Both the position numbers and the translations under genes were made by a program. The notes under the pieces are model-generated. The model was given only the letters and a program-made list of their open reading frames with translations. It did no database searches and had not been told where the DNA came from. From Bowmanella dokdonensis (lineage in GTDB: Bacteria; Pseudomonadota; Gammaproteobacteria; Enterobacterales; Alteromonadaceae), in NCBI RefSeq assembly GCF_017254865.1, contig NZ_JAFKCV010000004.1, positions 62,001 to 126,000 on the forward strand: DNA of 64,000 nt. Reading direction: 5' to 3'. Shown here in pieces: positions 53,957 to 61,844 of this stretch (position 1 is the first letter of the stretch; every line of letters starts with the position of its first letter).

Positions 53957-54559
53957 TTATTCCAGGCCCAGCGCCGCCAATGTATGGCCAATGACAGGGG
54001 ACAGCACGCTCAAGTCTTTGCCTGTGCGGGCCATGGCCGCCGTGCCGCTGAGCATGGTGCAAATAAACAGGGCATGCTCAGAGGCCTGCTTATCAAGGCC
54101 GTATGCATGGGCTTCCTCGTCCTGTTGAAAGAGCTGGGTGATGGTGTCCCGCATTTGTTGATGGGCGTTGTACAACCCCTCGATGGCGGACTCGGGAATA
54201 TCGTCATTGGCAGACTCAGACAGACAGGCTGAAATAAAGCAGCCCCGTGGTGAGTCCTTGTCGCATTGGGCACTGAGCATCGCGGTCATGAACCGTTGCA
54301 GGCGCTCCTTGAGGGGCAAGCCGGATTCATGCAGTAAACCCAGATAAGATCCCGAGACCCGTTGGGCATATTTTTCCACTGCCTGGGAAAAAAGAGCCTC
54401 CTTGTTGCCAAAGGTGCCGTACAGGCTGGGTTTATTGATGCCCATGGCCTCTGTCAGTTCAGACAATGACGCGCCCACGTAGCCTTTGTGCCAGAACACC
54501 TCCATCGCTGCCTCCAGGGCGGCGTCCTTGTCAAAGGCCAGTTTGCGACCGACGGTCAT
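53957..54559 (-). CDS. TetR/AcrR family repressor
   Basis: The 200-residue regulator has N-terminal helix-turn-helix GASLSELTEAMGINKPSLYGTFGNKEALF, the form seen in the YezE/AcrR-like group. A helical ligand-binding domain follows with Cys (SAQCDKDSPRGCFISACLSE). It is divergent from the SDR gene with two identical palindromes between them, so it most likely represses itself and the SDR. Cys residues in the effector domain could sense electrophiles (inference). Confidence 0.92.
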   Translation of the reverse strand: MTVGRKLAFDKDAALEAAMEVFWHKGYVGASLSELTEAMGINKPSLYGTFGNKEALFSQAVEKYAQRVSGSYLGLLHESGLPLKERLQRFMTAMLSAQCDKDSPRGCFISACLSESANDDIPESAIEGLYNAHQQMRDTITQLFQQDEEAHAYGLDKQASEHALFICTMLSGTAAMARTGKDLSVLSPVIGHTLAALGLE

Positions 54560-54611
54560 AAGTTAGCTCCCAATCCTCTAAGAAGTTATCACAAATCACT
54601 TTGCTTTATTT

Positions 54612-54623
54612 TACCGATCGGTA
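54612..54623. promoter_or_regulatory. TetR-type operator palindrome 1
   Basis: TACCGATCGGTA is a perfect 12-bp palindrome in the TetR-SDR gap. It is repeated 29 bp away; this arrangement is typical of TetR-family operators flanking divergent promoters. Confidence 0.82.
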
Positions 54624-54639
54624 TAAATTTATCAACGCT

Positions 54640-54653
54640 GTACCGATCGGTAC
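54640..54653. promoter_or_regulatory. TetR-type operator palindrome 2
   Basis: GTACCGATCGGTAC is a perfect 14-bp palindrome containing the same 12-mer as the first copy. It is 32 bp upstream of the SDR start, so bound repressor would block its transcription. Confidence 0.82.
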
Positions 54654-54685
54654 AAAACAAAATCTGAGAAAATAAGGAATCCATC

Positions 54686-55426
54686 ATGAGTCAAGCCATA
54701 GCAAACAAAGTGGTCCTGGTGACAGGGGCCAACCGTGGAATTGGTAAACAAATAGTCGACAGCTTCCTGGCCGAAGGGGCGCGCAAGGTTTATCTGGCGG
54801 TGCGGGATCCCGCCTCAGCCGCTCCCCTTGAACAGGCTTACGGCGAACGGGTGCAAACCCTGGCAGTGGATATCAGCGACCCGGCCTCCGTAACCCGGGC
54901 TGCCCAGGTTGCCAGGGATGTGGACATTGTGATCAACAATGCCGGCGTGCTGGTGCCGAGCAATCCTTTGGATGACAACGGCGAACTGGCCCTGGATAAG
55001 GAGCTGGACGTCAACCTATATGGTTTGCTTCGGGTGGCCCGCGCCTTTGCGCCGGCGCTGGAAGCAAATGGCGGTACCCTGGTGCAGATCAATTCTGTGG
55101 TGTCCATACGTAACTTTTCAGGGTTTGGCACCTATTCCATCTCCAAGGCGGCATCCTATTCCCTGACCCAGGCCCTGCGTGAAACCCTGCAACCCAAAGG
55201 CGTAAAGGTGATCAGTGTGCACCCCGGTCCCATCGCTACCGATATGGGCGCCCAGGCCGGCTTTGACAATGCGGCCTCAACCACAGTGGTGGCTGACAGC
55301 ATAGTGCAGGCCCTGGAAGGACAGGAATTCCATGTGTTTCCTGATGATATGGCCAAACAATTCTGGGCTGGTTATCAGTCTTATGCGAAGGCCTTTGTCG
55401 AGGCGGATATCCTCAAAGAAGGGTGA
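54686..55426 (+). CDS. Short-chain dehydrogenase/reductase (SDR)
   Basis: This 246-residue Rossmann-fold oxidoreductase has the nucleotide motif TGANRGIGKQ, the NNAGVL motif, a catalytic Ser in IQINSVVS and the YSISKAASYS (Tyr-x3-Lys) active site. PGPIATDMG after the active site is common in classical SDRs. NADP preference is suggested by the basic/Asn-rich first turn, but is not certain. It is divergent from and probably repressed by the TetR protein. A stem-loop follows the stop at once. Such TetR-SDR pairs often deal with aldehydes or xenobiotics. Confidence 0.92.
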   Translation: MSQAIANKVVLVTGANRGIGKQIVDSFLAEGARKVYLAVRDPASAAPLEQAYGERVQTLAVDISDPASVTRAAQVARDVDIVINNAGVLVPSNPLDDNGELALDKELDVNLYGLLRVARAFAPALEANGGTLVQINSVVSIRNFSGFGTYSISKAASYSLTQALRETLQPKGVKVISVHPGPIATDMGAQAGFDNAASTTVVADSIVQALEGQEFHVFPDDMAKQFWAGYQSYAKAFVEADILKEG

Positions 55427-55433
55427 GCAAAGG

Positions 55434-55451
55434 GGAGGGGTTCGCCCCTCC
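55434..55451 (+). terminator. Probable terminator hairpin after the SDR gene
   Basis: GGAGGGG (55434-55440) and CCCCTCC (55445-55451) form a perfect stem with a TTCG loop 7 bp after the stop. The following TGTTG is only weakly T-rich, so termination may be partial. Confidence 0.65.
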
Positions 55452-55859
55452 TGTTGACCTCGCCTGTGGGAATCCATCCCCGGTGAAACAGACTCTTGCG
55501 GATTGATAGGGCTATTTTAGCCGGTGAGACAGCTTGTTAAACCTGAGAGTCTCAACTTGGCTGACGGAGTTCTTCTACAATCTCACCAGGCTGAAATTGC
55601 TCTCAAACTGGTTCAACAACTACGACCCCTTGATCCCCGCGACCCCTTGATCCCTCCGCAAACGCTCATATGCAGCTTCTACAATTCGCCTTCCCGGCGT
55701 CCATTGCCGAAGTGGCGACCGGAGCCTCCCCCTCCGCGGTAACTTTTATTCGCTAAGCTGTTGAATATTCAGTAAAAAATGTCGGGGTTTTTTACAATTC
55801 ACTCAGACCTTAACAAGGCAATGCTCGTATGTCACTGAAATGTAAATGTTTACGTTTTA
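55452..55859. other. Gene-free stretch upstream of the PEP-CTERM gene
   Basis: No convincing gene is seen; a 72-codon frame at 55524-55742 has no ribosome binding site and no family resemblance. The stretch holds an imperfect direct repeat around CGACCCCTTGATCCC (about 55622-55654). It also has an inverted repeat with 8-bp arms at 55772-55795 and GTAAATGTTTAC (55842-55853), 6 bp before the sigma-54 element. Confidence 0.5.
55772..55795. promoter_or_regulatory. Inverted repeat, possible enhancer-binding-protein site
   Basis: GTAAAAAA (55772-55779) and TTTTTTAC (55788-55795) are perfect arms around TGTCGGGG. It lies 64 bp upstream of the sigma-54 element, a normal distance for an NtrC-type activator such as PrsR. 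It could also fold as a hairpin ending in T residues, so a terminator role on the plus strand is a rival reading. Confidence 0.5.
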
Positions 55860-55874
55860 AGGCACAATTCCTGC
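55860..55874 (+). promoter_or_regulatory. Sigma-54 (-24/-12) promoter of the PEP-CTERM gene
   Basis: AGGCACAATTCCTGC matches the sigma-54 consensus TGGCAC-N5-TTGC, with GG and GC in the exact spacing and two deviations. The predicted start of transcription near 55886 leaves a leader of about 35 nt before the ATG. PEP-CTERM genes in many bacteria are known to depend on RpoN and the PrsK/PrsR pair. Confidence 0.7.
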
Positions 55875-55920
55875 TTTGCGCCTTTTACGCAGTATTGCGG
55901 AACACATTAAGGTGAATAAG

Positions 55921-56487
55921 ATGTTGATGAAAAAAGTTTTTGGGGTTGTCGCAACGATTTGTTGTTTAACCACCTTCAGCGCAAATGCAAACATTATTGT
56001 GACCTGGGAAAACAGCGGTGGCGACCTGGTGATTCGATGGGACGGTTTTATCGATAACTGGACCCGAACCAACAACTTTGATGAAAACCTCGTGATCATG
56101 CAAAGCGGCAACGGAATGCATGCTTTAGGTGGCAACGTTGACCTGATTTGGACCGGTAGCAGCCATAACTGGTTCAGTGCTGGCGGTACGAGTCTGTCTG
56201 GCGGCATCCTGGCGGGCGACTCCTTCGGTACTTCGGGCAACTACAACTGGGTTTATATGCCCGGTAACTATGCCGGTGAAGTGATTTCAGGCTCTGCAAC
56301 CTTCTTGGGTGCCGGCAACTATGTGGATTTAGGTTATTTCTTCGCAGGCTCTCGAGACCTGGGCTTCGGCGAGAACGACAACATTATTTTCCAGGCTTAC
56401 CAACCCACATCGGTGCCTGAACCTGCAATGCTGGGATTGTTCAGTCTTGCGTTGCTCGTGTTGGGCCGCTTCAAACGACGTCAGTAA
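55921..56487 (+). CDS. PEP-CTERM sorting-signal secreted protein
   Basis: The 188-residue precursor has a signal peptide (VFGVVATICCLTTFSANA) and a small Gly/Asn/Trp-rich beta-type domain. The C-terminus ends SVPEPAMLGLFSLALLVLG then RFKRRQ: the VPEP motif, a hydrophobic helix and a basic tail recognised by exosortase. Such proteins are sent to the surface or extracellular matrix, often with exopolysaccharide. ATG 55921 follows AAGGTG by 6 nt. No exosortase gene is in the window. The mature domain family was not recognised. Confidence 0.92.
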   Translation: MLMKKVFGVVATICCLTTFSANANIIVTWENSGGDLVIRWDGFIDNWTRTNNFDENLVIMQSGNGMHALGGNVDLIWTGSSHNWFSAGGTSLSGGILAGDSFGTSGNYNWVYMPGNYAGEVISGSATFLGAGNYVDLGYFFAGSRDLGFGENDNIIFQAYQPTSVPEPAMLGLFSLALLVLGRFKRRQ

Positions 56488-56534
56488 AGCACTCAAATTC
56501 ATACTGCCGCTACGCTGCACAACACCGTTTCAAC

Positions 56535-56560
56535 AAGGCCTGCTGACCAGCAGGCCTTTT
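56535..56560 (+). terminator. Intrinsic terminator of the PEP-CTERM gene
   Basis: AAGGCCTGCT (56535-56544) pairs with AGCAGGCCTT (56549-56558) around GACC, and TTTT ends the element (56557-56560). It is 48 bp after the stop. Confidence 0.82.
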
Positions 56561-56844
56561 GGTATTCACGGCACAACCCCTGACGATTTGCGGCGTAAGC
56601 AGCAAAACATCGGGCAAACTTGTCGCCAATCAACGACGAAAGTCACGCAACCATCTCTTTTTCGGTAATAAAAAGGGTCGCATCCAAATTAACCTTTCGG
56701 ATTGCCTATATCGTCTACAATTCGCCCAAACAAAACTGTGAATCTCCCCGGTTCTGAAGATCAAGAGCCAAGTTTCAGCAGCTACCGGCCTTAGCTGGTG
56801 GCCTGCCTGCAAACCCATTACTTACAGATAGAGAAAAGGTTGAG
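56561..56844. other. Gene-free stretch before the structured element
   Basis: No gene with support is seen. A 73-codon frame (56447-56668) overlaps the PEP-CTERM gene and its terminator and is rejected. The sequence is mixed, without obvious repeats. Confidence 0.5.
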
Positions 56845-57060
56845 AGGCAGTGTCGGGTTGGTCTTGGCAGACCTTCGGAGAAAGGGACTTCGACGAAGAG
56901 CGTACAGGGGTAAAAGGCGTCTCGAAACGAGCGCGAGCGCACAGCTCGTTTAGCCTTTTACGGAAGGACAGAGGAAGCCCGACCTGGACTTTTATGAAGG
57001 CAGGAAGCCTGCAATAAAAGGGTTCACAGCGTGTCTGCGAAGGCCAACCCGGCGCTGCCT
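56845..57060 (+). ncRNA. Highly structured element of about 216 nt, candidate ncRNA or palindromic mobile element
   Basis: Arms at 56845-56865 and 57040-57060 are complementary over 21 positions. The three differences from perfect inversion are all G-U pairs if the plus strand is transcribed. After one G-G mismatch the stem continues with GCAGAC (56867-56872) / GTCTGC (57033-57038). Inside are three hairpins. The first is CTTCG (56873-56877) / CGAAG (56894-56898). The second is TAAAAGGC (56911-56918) / GCCTTTTA (56953-56960), enclosing AAACGAGC (56925-56932) / GCTCGTTT (56944-56951). The third is CTTTTAT (56989-56995) / ATAAAAG (57014-57020), enclosing GCAGG / CCTGC. No open frame explains it. 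I do not recognise the family. Confidence 0.7.
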
Positions 57061-57246
57061 TTTGGTCTCTTTATTTGGTTGAACAGGTCTCTATTGACCA
57101 CGAAAAACACCAAAGGCACCAAATATCTCAAAAGCGGTTGGCTGCTCAGCAACTCTTACAAACATAGTCTCAAGCGATGGATATAAACTGTCTACTCTCG
57201 ACTATGGCAATAATAATAAACCCATGTTTAATCTGCCGGCCTGATA
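57061..57246. other. Spacer between the structured element and the amidase
   Basis: AT-richer DNA without a gene; only a minor GGTC / GACC stem near 57086-57099 was noted. It presumably holds the amidase promoter, but no clear -35/-10 pair or strong ribosome binding site was seen. Confidence 0.4.
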
Positions 57247-58650
57247 ATGCAGCCATACCAACTCTCTGCCACGCAATTGCTGGAAATGATGCGGCAGCGC
57301 GAGCTGTCTCCGGTTGAGCTGATGCAGAGCTATCAGCAGCGCATTAATCAGGTCAATGACAAGGTTAATGCCTTTGCCTTCGAGTTTCCCCAGCAGGCTT
57401 TGGCGGCAGCCAGACAAGCAGAGCAGGACTACATCAGCGGCCACGCCAGGCGTCTCAGCGGGCTGGCGGTGGCTATCAAGGATGAGACCTATATTGCCGG
57501 ACAGATTACCACCAACGGCAGCTTGTGCCTGAAAGACGCAGTGGCCCAGAGCACCGATCCGGCGCCGGCCGCGCTGATGGCCGAAGGGGCCATTGTGCAT
57601 GGTCGCACCACCACCCCTGAATGCTCCACCGCAGCGGTGACCTGGTCGAGAATCTGGGGCGTTAGCCGCAATCCCTGGAATCTGGCCCTGACCTGCGGGG
57701 GCTCTTCCGGCGGTTCGGCCATTGCGGTGGCCAGCGGCATGGCCAGCTTTGCCAACGGCACGGATATCGGCGGTTCCCTGCGCATTCCGGCGGCATTTTG
57801 TGGATTGTATGGTTACAAGCCCCCCCACGGGCGGGTGGCGGAGATACCGCCATTTAATATCGACCCTTACTGTCATCATGGACTGCTGACCCGCAGCCTG
57901 GACGATTTGCAGCGCATCTATCCGCTGATGACCGGACCCAACTGGATTGACTCCCATTCTTTTGTGCCAAGGGATAAAAGTCCGGCCCGATCCCTGTCCT
58001 CCTTGCGGGTGGCGGTAAGCTCCAATCTGGGGTTTTATCAGGTGGATCAGGATATCCGCGCCAATCTTGAGCAAAGTGCCCTGCATCTTCAGCAGGCCGG
58101 CGTGGCGGTGGAATTTGTGGATCTGGACTGGGATGATCAGGTCATTGAAACCGCCAAGATCCATCAACGGGCGCTGATGGGCATGCTGCTCAGGCGTAAT
58201 CTGGACAAGCCAGAAAACCGGCCGCTATTTACCCCTTACCTGGCCTGGTACCTGGACAGGGTGGCTGAGCTGAGCGCCGACGATATCTTCGAGGCCAATC
58301 TGCATGTGTGCCGGATGTGGGAGGCCCTTGCCAAGGTCTTCAAGCGGTTCGATGCGCTGATTTGCCCCACCCTGGCCACCACCCGTATCGCCGCGGACTT
58401 TGACTACAGTCAGCACCAGGTCGAAATCAACGATCAGGTGGTGGATGCCAATAAGGGCTGGTTTATGACTTACCCCTTTAACACCCTGGGCCAGTGTCCC
58501 GCCCTGTCCATGCCCAACGGTTTCTGTCAGACCGGGGTGCCCAGTTCGCTGCAGATCGTGGGTCGTCCTTATCAGGAGCAGACCCTGTTTACCCTGGCCG
58601 AAGCTCTCTCCCACTATCATGACTGGGCAAGATGGCCCCCATTTAACTGA
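57247..58650 (+). CDS. Amidase signature family hydrolase
   Basis: The 467-residue enzyme has the Ser-cisSer-Lys machinery: Lys in GLAVAIKDETYIAG, the Gly/Ser-rich TCGGSSGGSAIAVASGMA and TDIGGSLRIPAAFCGLYGYKP with the nucleophile Ser. CPALSMPNGFCQTGVPSSLQIVGRPYQE at the end is typical. It hydrolyses amides in the cytoplasm; no signal peptide. It is a stand-alone amidase, not GatA, since no gatB or gatC is adjacent. Substrate unknown. A strong terminator follows. Confidence 0.92.
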   Translation: MQPYQLSATQLLEMMRQRELSPVELMQSYQQRINQVNDKVNAFAFEFPQQALAAARQAEQDYISGHARRLSGLAVAIKDETYIAGQITTNGSLCLKDAVAQSTDPAPAALMAEGAIVHGRTTTPECSTAAVTWSRIWGVSRNPWNLALTCGGSSGGSAIAVASGMASFANGTDIGGSLRIPAAFCGLYGYKPPHGRVAEIPPFNIDPYCHHGLLTRSLDDLQRIYPLMTGPNWIDSHSFVPRDKSPARSLSSLRVAVSSNLGFYQVDQDIRANLEQSALHLQQAGVAVEFVDLDWDDQVIETAKIHQRALMGMLLRRNLDKPENRPLFTPYLAWYLDRVAELSADDIFEANLHVCRMWEALAKVFKRFDALICPTLATTRIAADFDYSQHQVEINDQVVDANKGWFMTYPFNTLGQCPALSMPNGFCQTGVPSSLQIVGRPYQEQTLFTLAEALSHYHDWARWPPFN

Positions 58651-58691
58651 TTTCCCGGAAGCTTGTTGTGAGGACCAGGAGGGTCCATTGT

Positions 58692-58716
58692 CCGGCGCTC
58701 AGGCGCCGGTTTTTTT
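58692..58716 (+). terminator. Intrinsic terminator of the amidase gene
   Basis: CCGGCGC (58692-58698) and GCGCCGG (58703-58709) form a perfect stem around TCAG, followed by seven T residues (58710-58716). Confidence 0.93.
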
Positions 58717-58722
58717 ACCGGC

Positions 58723-58866
58723 ACCGCCCTGTGGTTTCTCATTGACGCGGCGGTACGAAGGCCCAAACCACTTACCCATCGGCAAAACCTATGTTTGCCA
58801 ATTTCTGATCCTCTGTGCCAGCCCATAGGCTGGTCCCCGAACCAGAGGCAGACGGCTATGGTCTGC
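58723..58866 (+). promoter_or_regulatory. Possibly structured 5' leader upstream of the C39-like protein gene
   Basis: ACCGCC (58723-58728) can pair with GGCGGT (58749-58754), and TGGTTT (58732-58737) with AAACCA (58765-58770); the order makes an H-type pseudoknot. Then come GGCAAA / TTTGCC (58781-58786, 58794-58799). CCTCTG / CAGAGG (58810-58815, 58843-58848) encloses CCAGCC-CATA-GGCTGG. GCAGAC / GTCTGC (58848-58853, 58861-58866) ends 42 nt before the ATG. No known riboswitch consensus was matched. Short pairings like these can arise by chance. Confidence 0.35.
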
Positions 58867-58908
58867 GCAGTCCTGTTCCATCAACCTATTAATCACAGGA
58901 ACAGTCAT

Positions 58909-60771
58909 ATGAAAAATATTGTAAGCACCGGCCTGCTGGCCGCCTGTCTGCTCAGCGCCAAGGCTCTGGCCTTGTGCCCGGACGGCAGCAGTTTCGACAA
59001 CCAACTGGGTTTTTGTGCAGACGGAACCAATGCCTACGGCCCTTTTACTCAGGCCATGACCAATCAATGCAATCAGGCCGGCGGGGGCAGTGCCTGTACC
59101 AGCACATTTGCCGTGCAGGTGCAGGGCCAGTCTGTCAGTCTGGCCCGCTGGTCGGAAGGCTTTACCGCCAGTTTACGTGGCAGTGCGGATTGCCCAAATG
59201 GTACGGTGCGTTCGCCCACTTATGGGGGCCACTGTTTCGAGCAGGCCAGCAGTGGCCCGAACAATGTGTATGGCAATTTCACCTCTGAGGAAGTGACCGC
59301 CTGTCAGCAACTCTCCGGCGGAAATGCCTGCCTGACTACCCGCTGGAGCGCCAATTTTTATCTGAGCGTGAAGGCACAATTGGAGCAGGGCAGTGAGCCG
59401 GTTAATCGTTTCGGCGCCTGGCTCTGGTATATCGATGAACCGGGCGTCAACAAGACCCATACCCAACTGGCCGATGAGCTGGCGGCCATGGGTGTGAAGC
59501 GGGTATTTATCAAGATTGCCGACGGCACCAACAACTGTGGATTGTTCAGCGACGTTTGCTCAACCCAGACCGCCAACACCTACCGCTCCCGTGGCATCGA
59601 GCCCTGGGCCTGGTCCTACAACTATCCGGGGAATGAGACAGCCCAGGCCGATGCCTTGTTTTACGCCGCCCAGTACGGTTATGTCGGCTTTGTGCTGGAT
59701 GTGGAAGTGGAGTTCAACAATACCAGCACCGCCCTGCACAGTCTGTTTCAGGCCTTTCAGGTAGCGCGCAACGATGCCATTGCCGCAGGCTATGCCGATG
59801 CCGGCTTCAAGATCGGCGCCACCACCTGGAGCAATCCCATCGATCAGGGCATGAATGTGGGGATCATCGACCAGTATGTGGATTTTCATATGCCGCAGAC
59901 CTACCTGGAGGTGTGGGGCGCCCCTTATATGGCCGCCGCCAAGACCTGGATCGAAGCGGGCAGTTGTGAATACCGCCAGCTTGGCGCCAACAAGCCCATC
60001 TGGCACATTGTCTCCACCGAATACGATGACATCACCTCCGCCCAACTGACTGCCTTTATGGATGCGGCCGGGCCCAATGCCAGCATCTGGCGGGTACCGG
60101 GAGGCTCGGTGCCGCAGGCCGTCTGGCAGGACTGGCAGGCATTAAACTGGCAAAAACAAAGCTTTGACCAACAAGTGGCCTGCCACGGCAGCAGCAATGA
60201 CATGCTCGCCTTTATGGCCAACACGCCCACAGAGCCAGAGCCGCCAGCCCAGAGCGTCCCTTACTACAGCCAGTTGGAAAACAGCTATCAACCCCATGCC
60301 ACCTGCAGTGTCACTTCACTGGCGATGATCACCGACTTTTTCGGCATTACAGACCCTTCTGTGCTGGGTAAGCGCACACCGGACTATCTGTATGAACGCT
60401 TCGGTCTGTTGCAGGACGTGCCCTCCCTGGCCGGTGGCTTTAACCAGCTTGCGCAGGAAGCCGGGTCGACGGTGCGCGATACCGGCTGGACGAATGGCAC
60501 CCTGGCACAGTTGCGGGATTTAGCCGCCCAGGGCAAGCCCACCATAGTGCATGGCTGGTTCACCAATCCCGGCCATATCCTGGTGGTGACGGGGTTTGAC
60601 GGCGACTATTACACCGTCCAGGACCCTTATGGAAAATGGAATCTGCAGAAGTGGGGCAGTTATGACACCTCAGTGTCAGGCAAGAACCAGAAATACCCCA
60701 AAGCGGCCTTTGAATATGCCATCAATGACAACGGCACAGGAGATGATCTGTGGCTGCATGTGTTTGAATAG
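58909..60771 (+). CDS. Secreted TIM-barrel-like protein fused to a C39-like peptidase domain, with Cys-rich N-terminal repeats
   Basis: The 620-residue protein starts at ATG 58909 behind AGGA and has a signal peptide (LLAACLLSAKALA). Residues about 23-150 are two Cys-rich repeats (CPDGSSFDNQLGFC.. and CPNGTVRSPTYGGHC.., each with YG.FT and GG.AC). Residues about 155-430 look like a glycosidase-type barrel (FGAWLWYIDEPGVNK, GVKRVFIKIADGT, GYVGFVLDVEVEF, DQYVDFHMPQTYLEVWG). The C-terminus is a papain-like C39_2 domain with Cys466 (HATCSVTSLAMI), His556 (PGHILVVTGFD) and VQDPYGKW. It may degrade cell wall or protein outside the cell; the exact role is unknown. Confidence 0.8.
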   Translation: MKNIVSTGLLAACLLSAKALALCPDGSSFDNQLGFCADGTNAYGPFTQAMTNQCNQAGGGSACTSTFAVQVQGQSVSLARWSEGFTASLRGSADCPNGTVRSPTYGGHCFEQASSGPNNVYGNFTSEEVTACQQLSGGNACLTTRWSANFYLSVKAQLEQGSEPVNRFGAWLWYIDEPGVNKTHTQLADELAAMGVKRVFIKIADGTNNCGLFSDVCSTQTANTYRSRGIEPWAWSYNYPGNETAQADALFYAAQYGYVGFVLDVEVEFNNTSTALHSLFQAFQVARNDAIAAGYADAGFKIGATTWSNPIDQGMNVGIIDQYVDFHMPQTYLEVWGAPYMAAAKTWIEAGSCEYRQLGANKPIWHIVSTEYDDITSAQLTAFMDAAGPNASIWRVPGGSVPQAVWQDWQALNWQKQSFDQQVACHGSSNDMLAFMANTPTEPEPPAQSVPYYSQLENSYQPHATCSVTSLAMITDFFGITDPSVLGKRTPDYLYERFGLLQDVPSLAGGFNQLAQEAGSTVRDTGWTNGTLAQLRDLAAQGKPTIVHGWFTNPGHILVVTGFDGDYYTVQDPYGKWNLQKWGSYDTSVSGKNQKYPKAAFEYAINDNGTGDDLWLHVFE

Positions 60772-60782
60772 CAATTGAAAAG

Positions 60783-61691
60783 CTAAATGGCCGGGCGCTG
60801 CTCCAGCGCTGCGGCTTTTTGTGTGATGCGTTGCAGCAGCCATTGCAGACAGCGGCCCATGGCGCCTTCGGTGGGCCATATCAGATCCACGCAATGGGGG
60901 TAGCTCACCGCCTGATGGCTGGTGGGCAATTTGACGATACTGCCGTTGATCATATGGGACTGCACCGCATGCAGGGGCATCTCGGCCCAGCCCAGACCCT
61001 GGCGAATCATCTCCAGGATGCTGGCCGGAGCATTGGTATACCAGATATTGGTGGACAGATCCGAGTCGAAGCGGCGAAATCCGGTCTGGGTATCGGTGAT
61101 ACGCAGGTGCCGGTACTGGGCAAGATCCTGGGGTGTTACGCTTTCCAGCCGGGCCAGCGGATGCTTGGCCCCGGCCACCGTGCAGTAATGCACATGGCAG
61201 ATCCCGCGAAAGGCGAACTGTTCCGGGTAGTCGTCCTGACTGATGGCCACGGCCAGGTTGACCTTACCCTGTTCAATTAACTGATAGGCCCTTTTATGGC
61301 TGGCCTCCAGCAACATCAATGAGGTCATGGGAAAAGCCTGCTCAAACTCGGCGGCAATACCCATCATCAGCCCCTCGGGAATGGCCAGGTTGTCATAAGC
61401 TAGGCTGATCTCACTTTCCACTTTGTCCAGCAGGTTATCGATACGGGACTTGAGATTACGGTGGCTTTTCATCACCGCTTTCACATCGTTGAGCAGGGCC
61501 AGGCCTTCCGGGGTCAGGGTGGGGATCTTGGTGGAGCGATCAAACAGATCAAAGCCCGTGTCGATCTCCAGGTTGTTAATCAGTCCGCTGATGGAAGATT
61601 GGGCCTTTCCGAGTTTTCTGGCCGCCGCAGAGAAACTGCCGCATTCCACTACGGAGGTAAATGCCTGTAGTTGTTCCAGTGACAGTTCCAT
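60783..61691 (-). CDS. LysR family transcriptional regulator
   Basis: The 302-residue regulator has the N-terminal winged helix LEQLQAFTSVVECGSFSAAARKLGKAQSSISGLINNLE and a periplasmic-binding-like effector domain (EISLAYDNLAIPEGLMMG, LVEASH-like LMLLEASHKRAYQL, GLGWAEMPLHAV). It is divergent from the TonB-dependent receptor at 61845, so it probably controls that gene. It meets the C39-like gene tail-to-tail, 11 bp apart. Effector unknown. Confidence 0.94.
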   Translation of the reverse strand: MELSLEQLQAFTSVVECGSFSAAARKLGKAQSSISGLINNLEIDTGFDLFDRSTKIPTLTPEGLALLNDVKAVMKSHRNLKSRIDNLLDKVESEISLAYDNLAIPEGLMMGIAAEFEQAFPMTSLMLLEASHKRAYQLIEQGKVNLAVAISQDDYPEQFAFRGICHVHYCTVAGAKHPLARLESVTPQDLAQYRHLRITDTQTGFRRFDSDLSTNIWYTNAPASILEMIRQGLGWAEMPLHAVQSHMINGSIVKLPTSHQAVSYPHCVDLIWPTEGAMGRCLQWLLQRITQKAAALEQRPAI

Positions 61692-61757
61692 CCCAAATAT
61701 CGCCTCAACCTATGGTAGATAACTTTTCCCTTTCATCTTAATCAATGATTCTGGGGC

Positions 61758-61769
61758 ATAACAAGTTAT
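61758..61769. promoter_or_regulatory. Possible LysR-type operator
   Basis: ATAACAAGTTAT has 5-bp arms around AA and extends to a T-N11-A pattern. It lies mid-way in the 153-bp gap between the LysR gene and the receptor. Confidence 0.35.
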
Positions 61770-61844
61770 TAACGAATAATTTGCCACTAAATAAATGGTT
61801 TTTGGCGAATTAAATATTATACCCACAGACTCGAGGTACTCAGG

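Noticed and set aside
55524-55742. 72-codon open frame upstream of the PEP-CTERM gene
   Set aside because: No ribosome binding site, low-complexity Pro/Arg end, and it lies in a stretch with repeats and promoter elements.
58723-58866. c-di-GMP (GEMM) riboswitch
   Set aside because: Fragments such as GGCAAA and AAACC recall the motif, but the GGACGCAAAGCC core and the receptor-helix order are missing.
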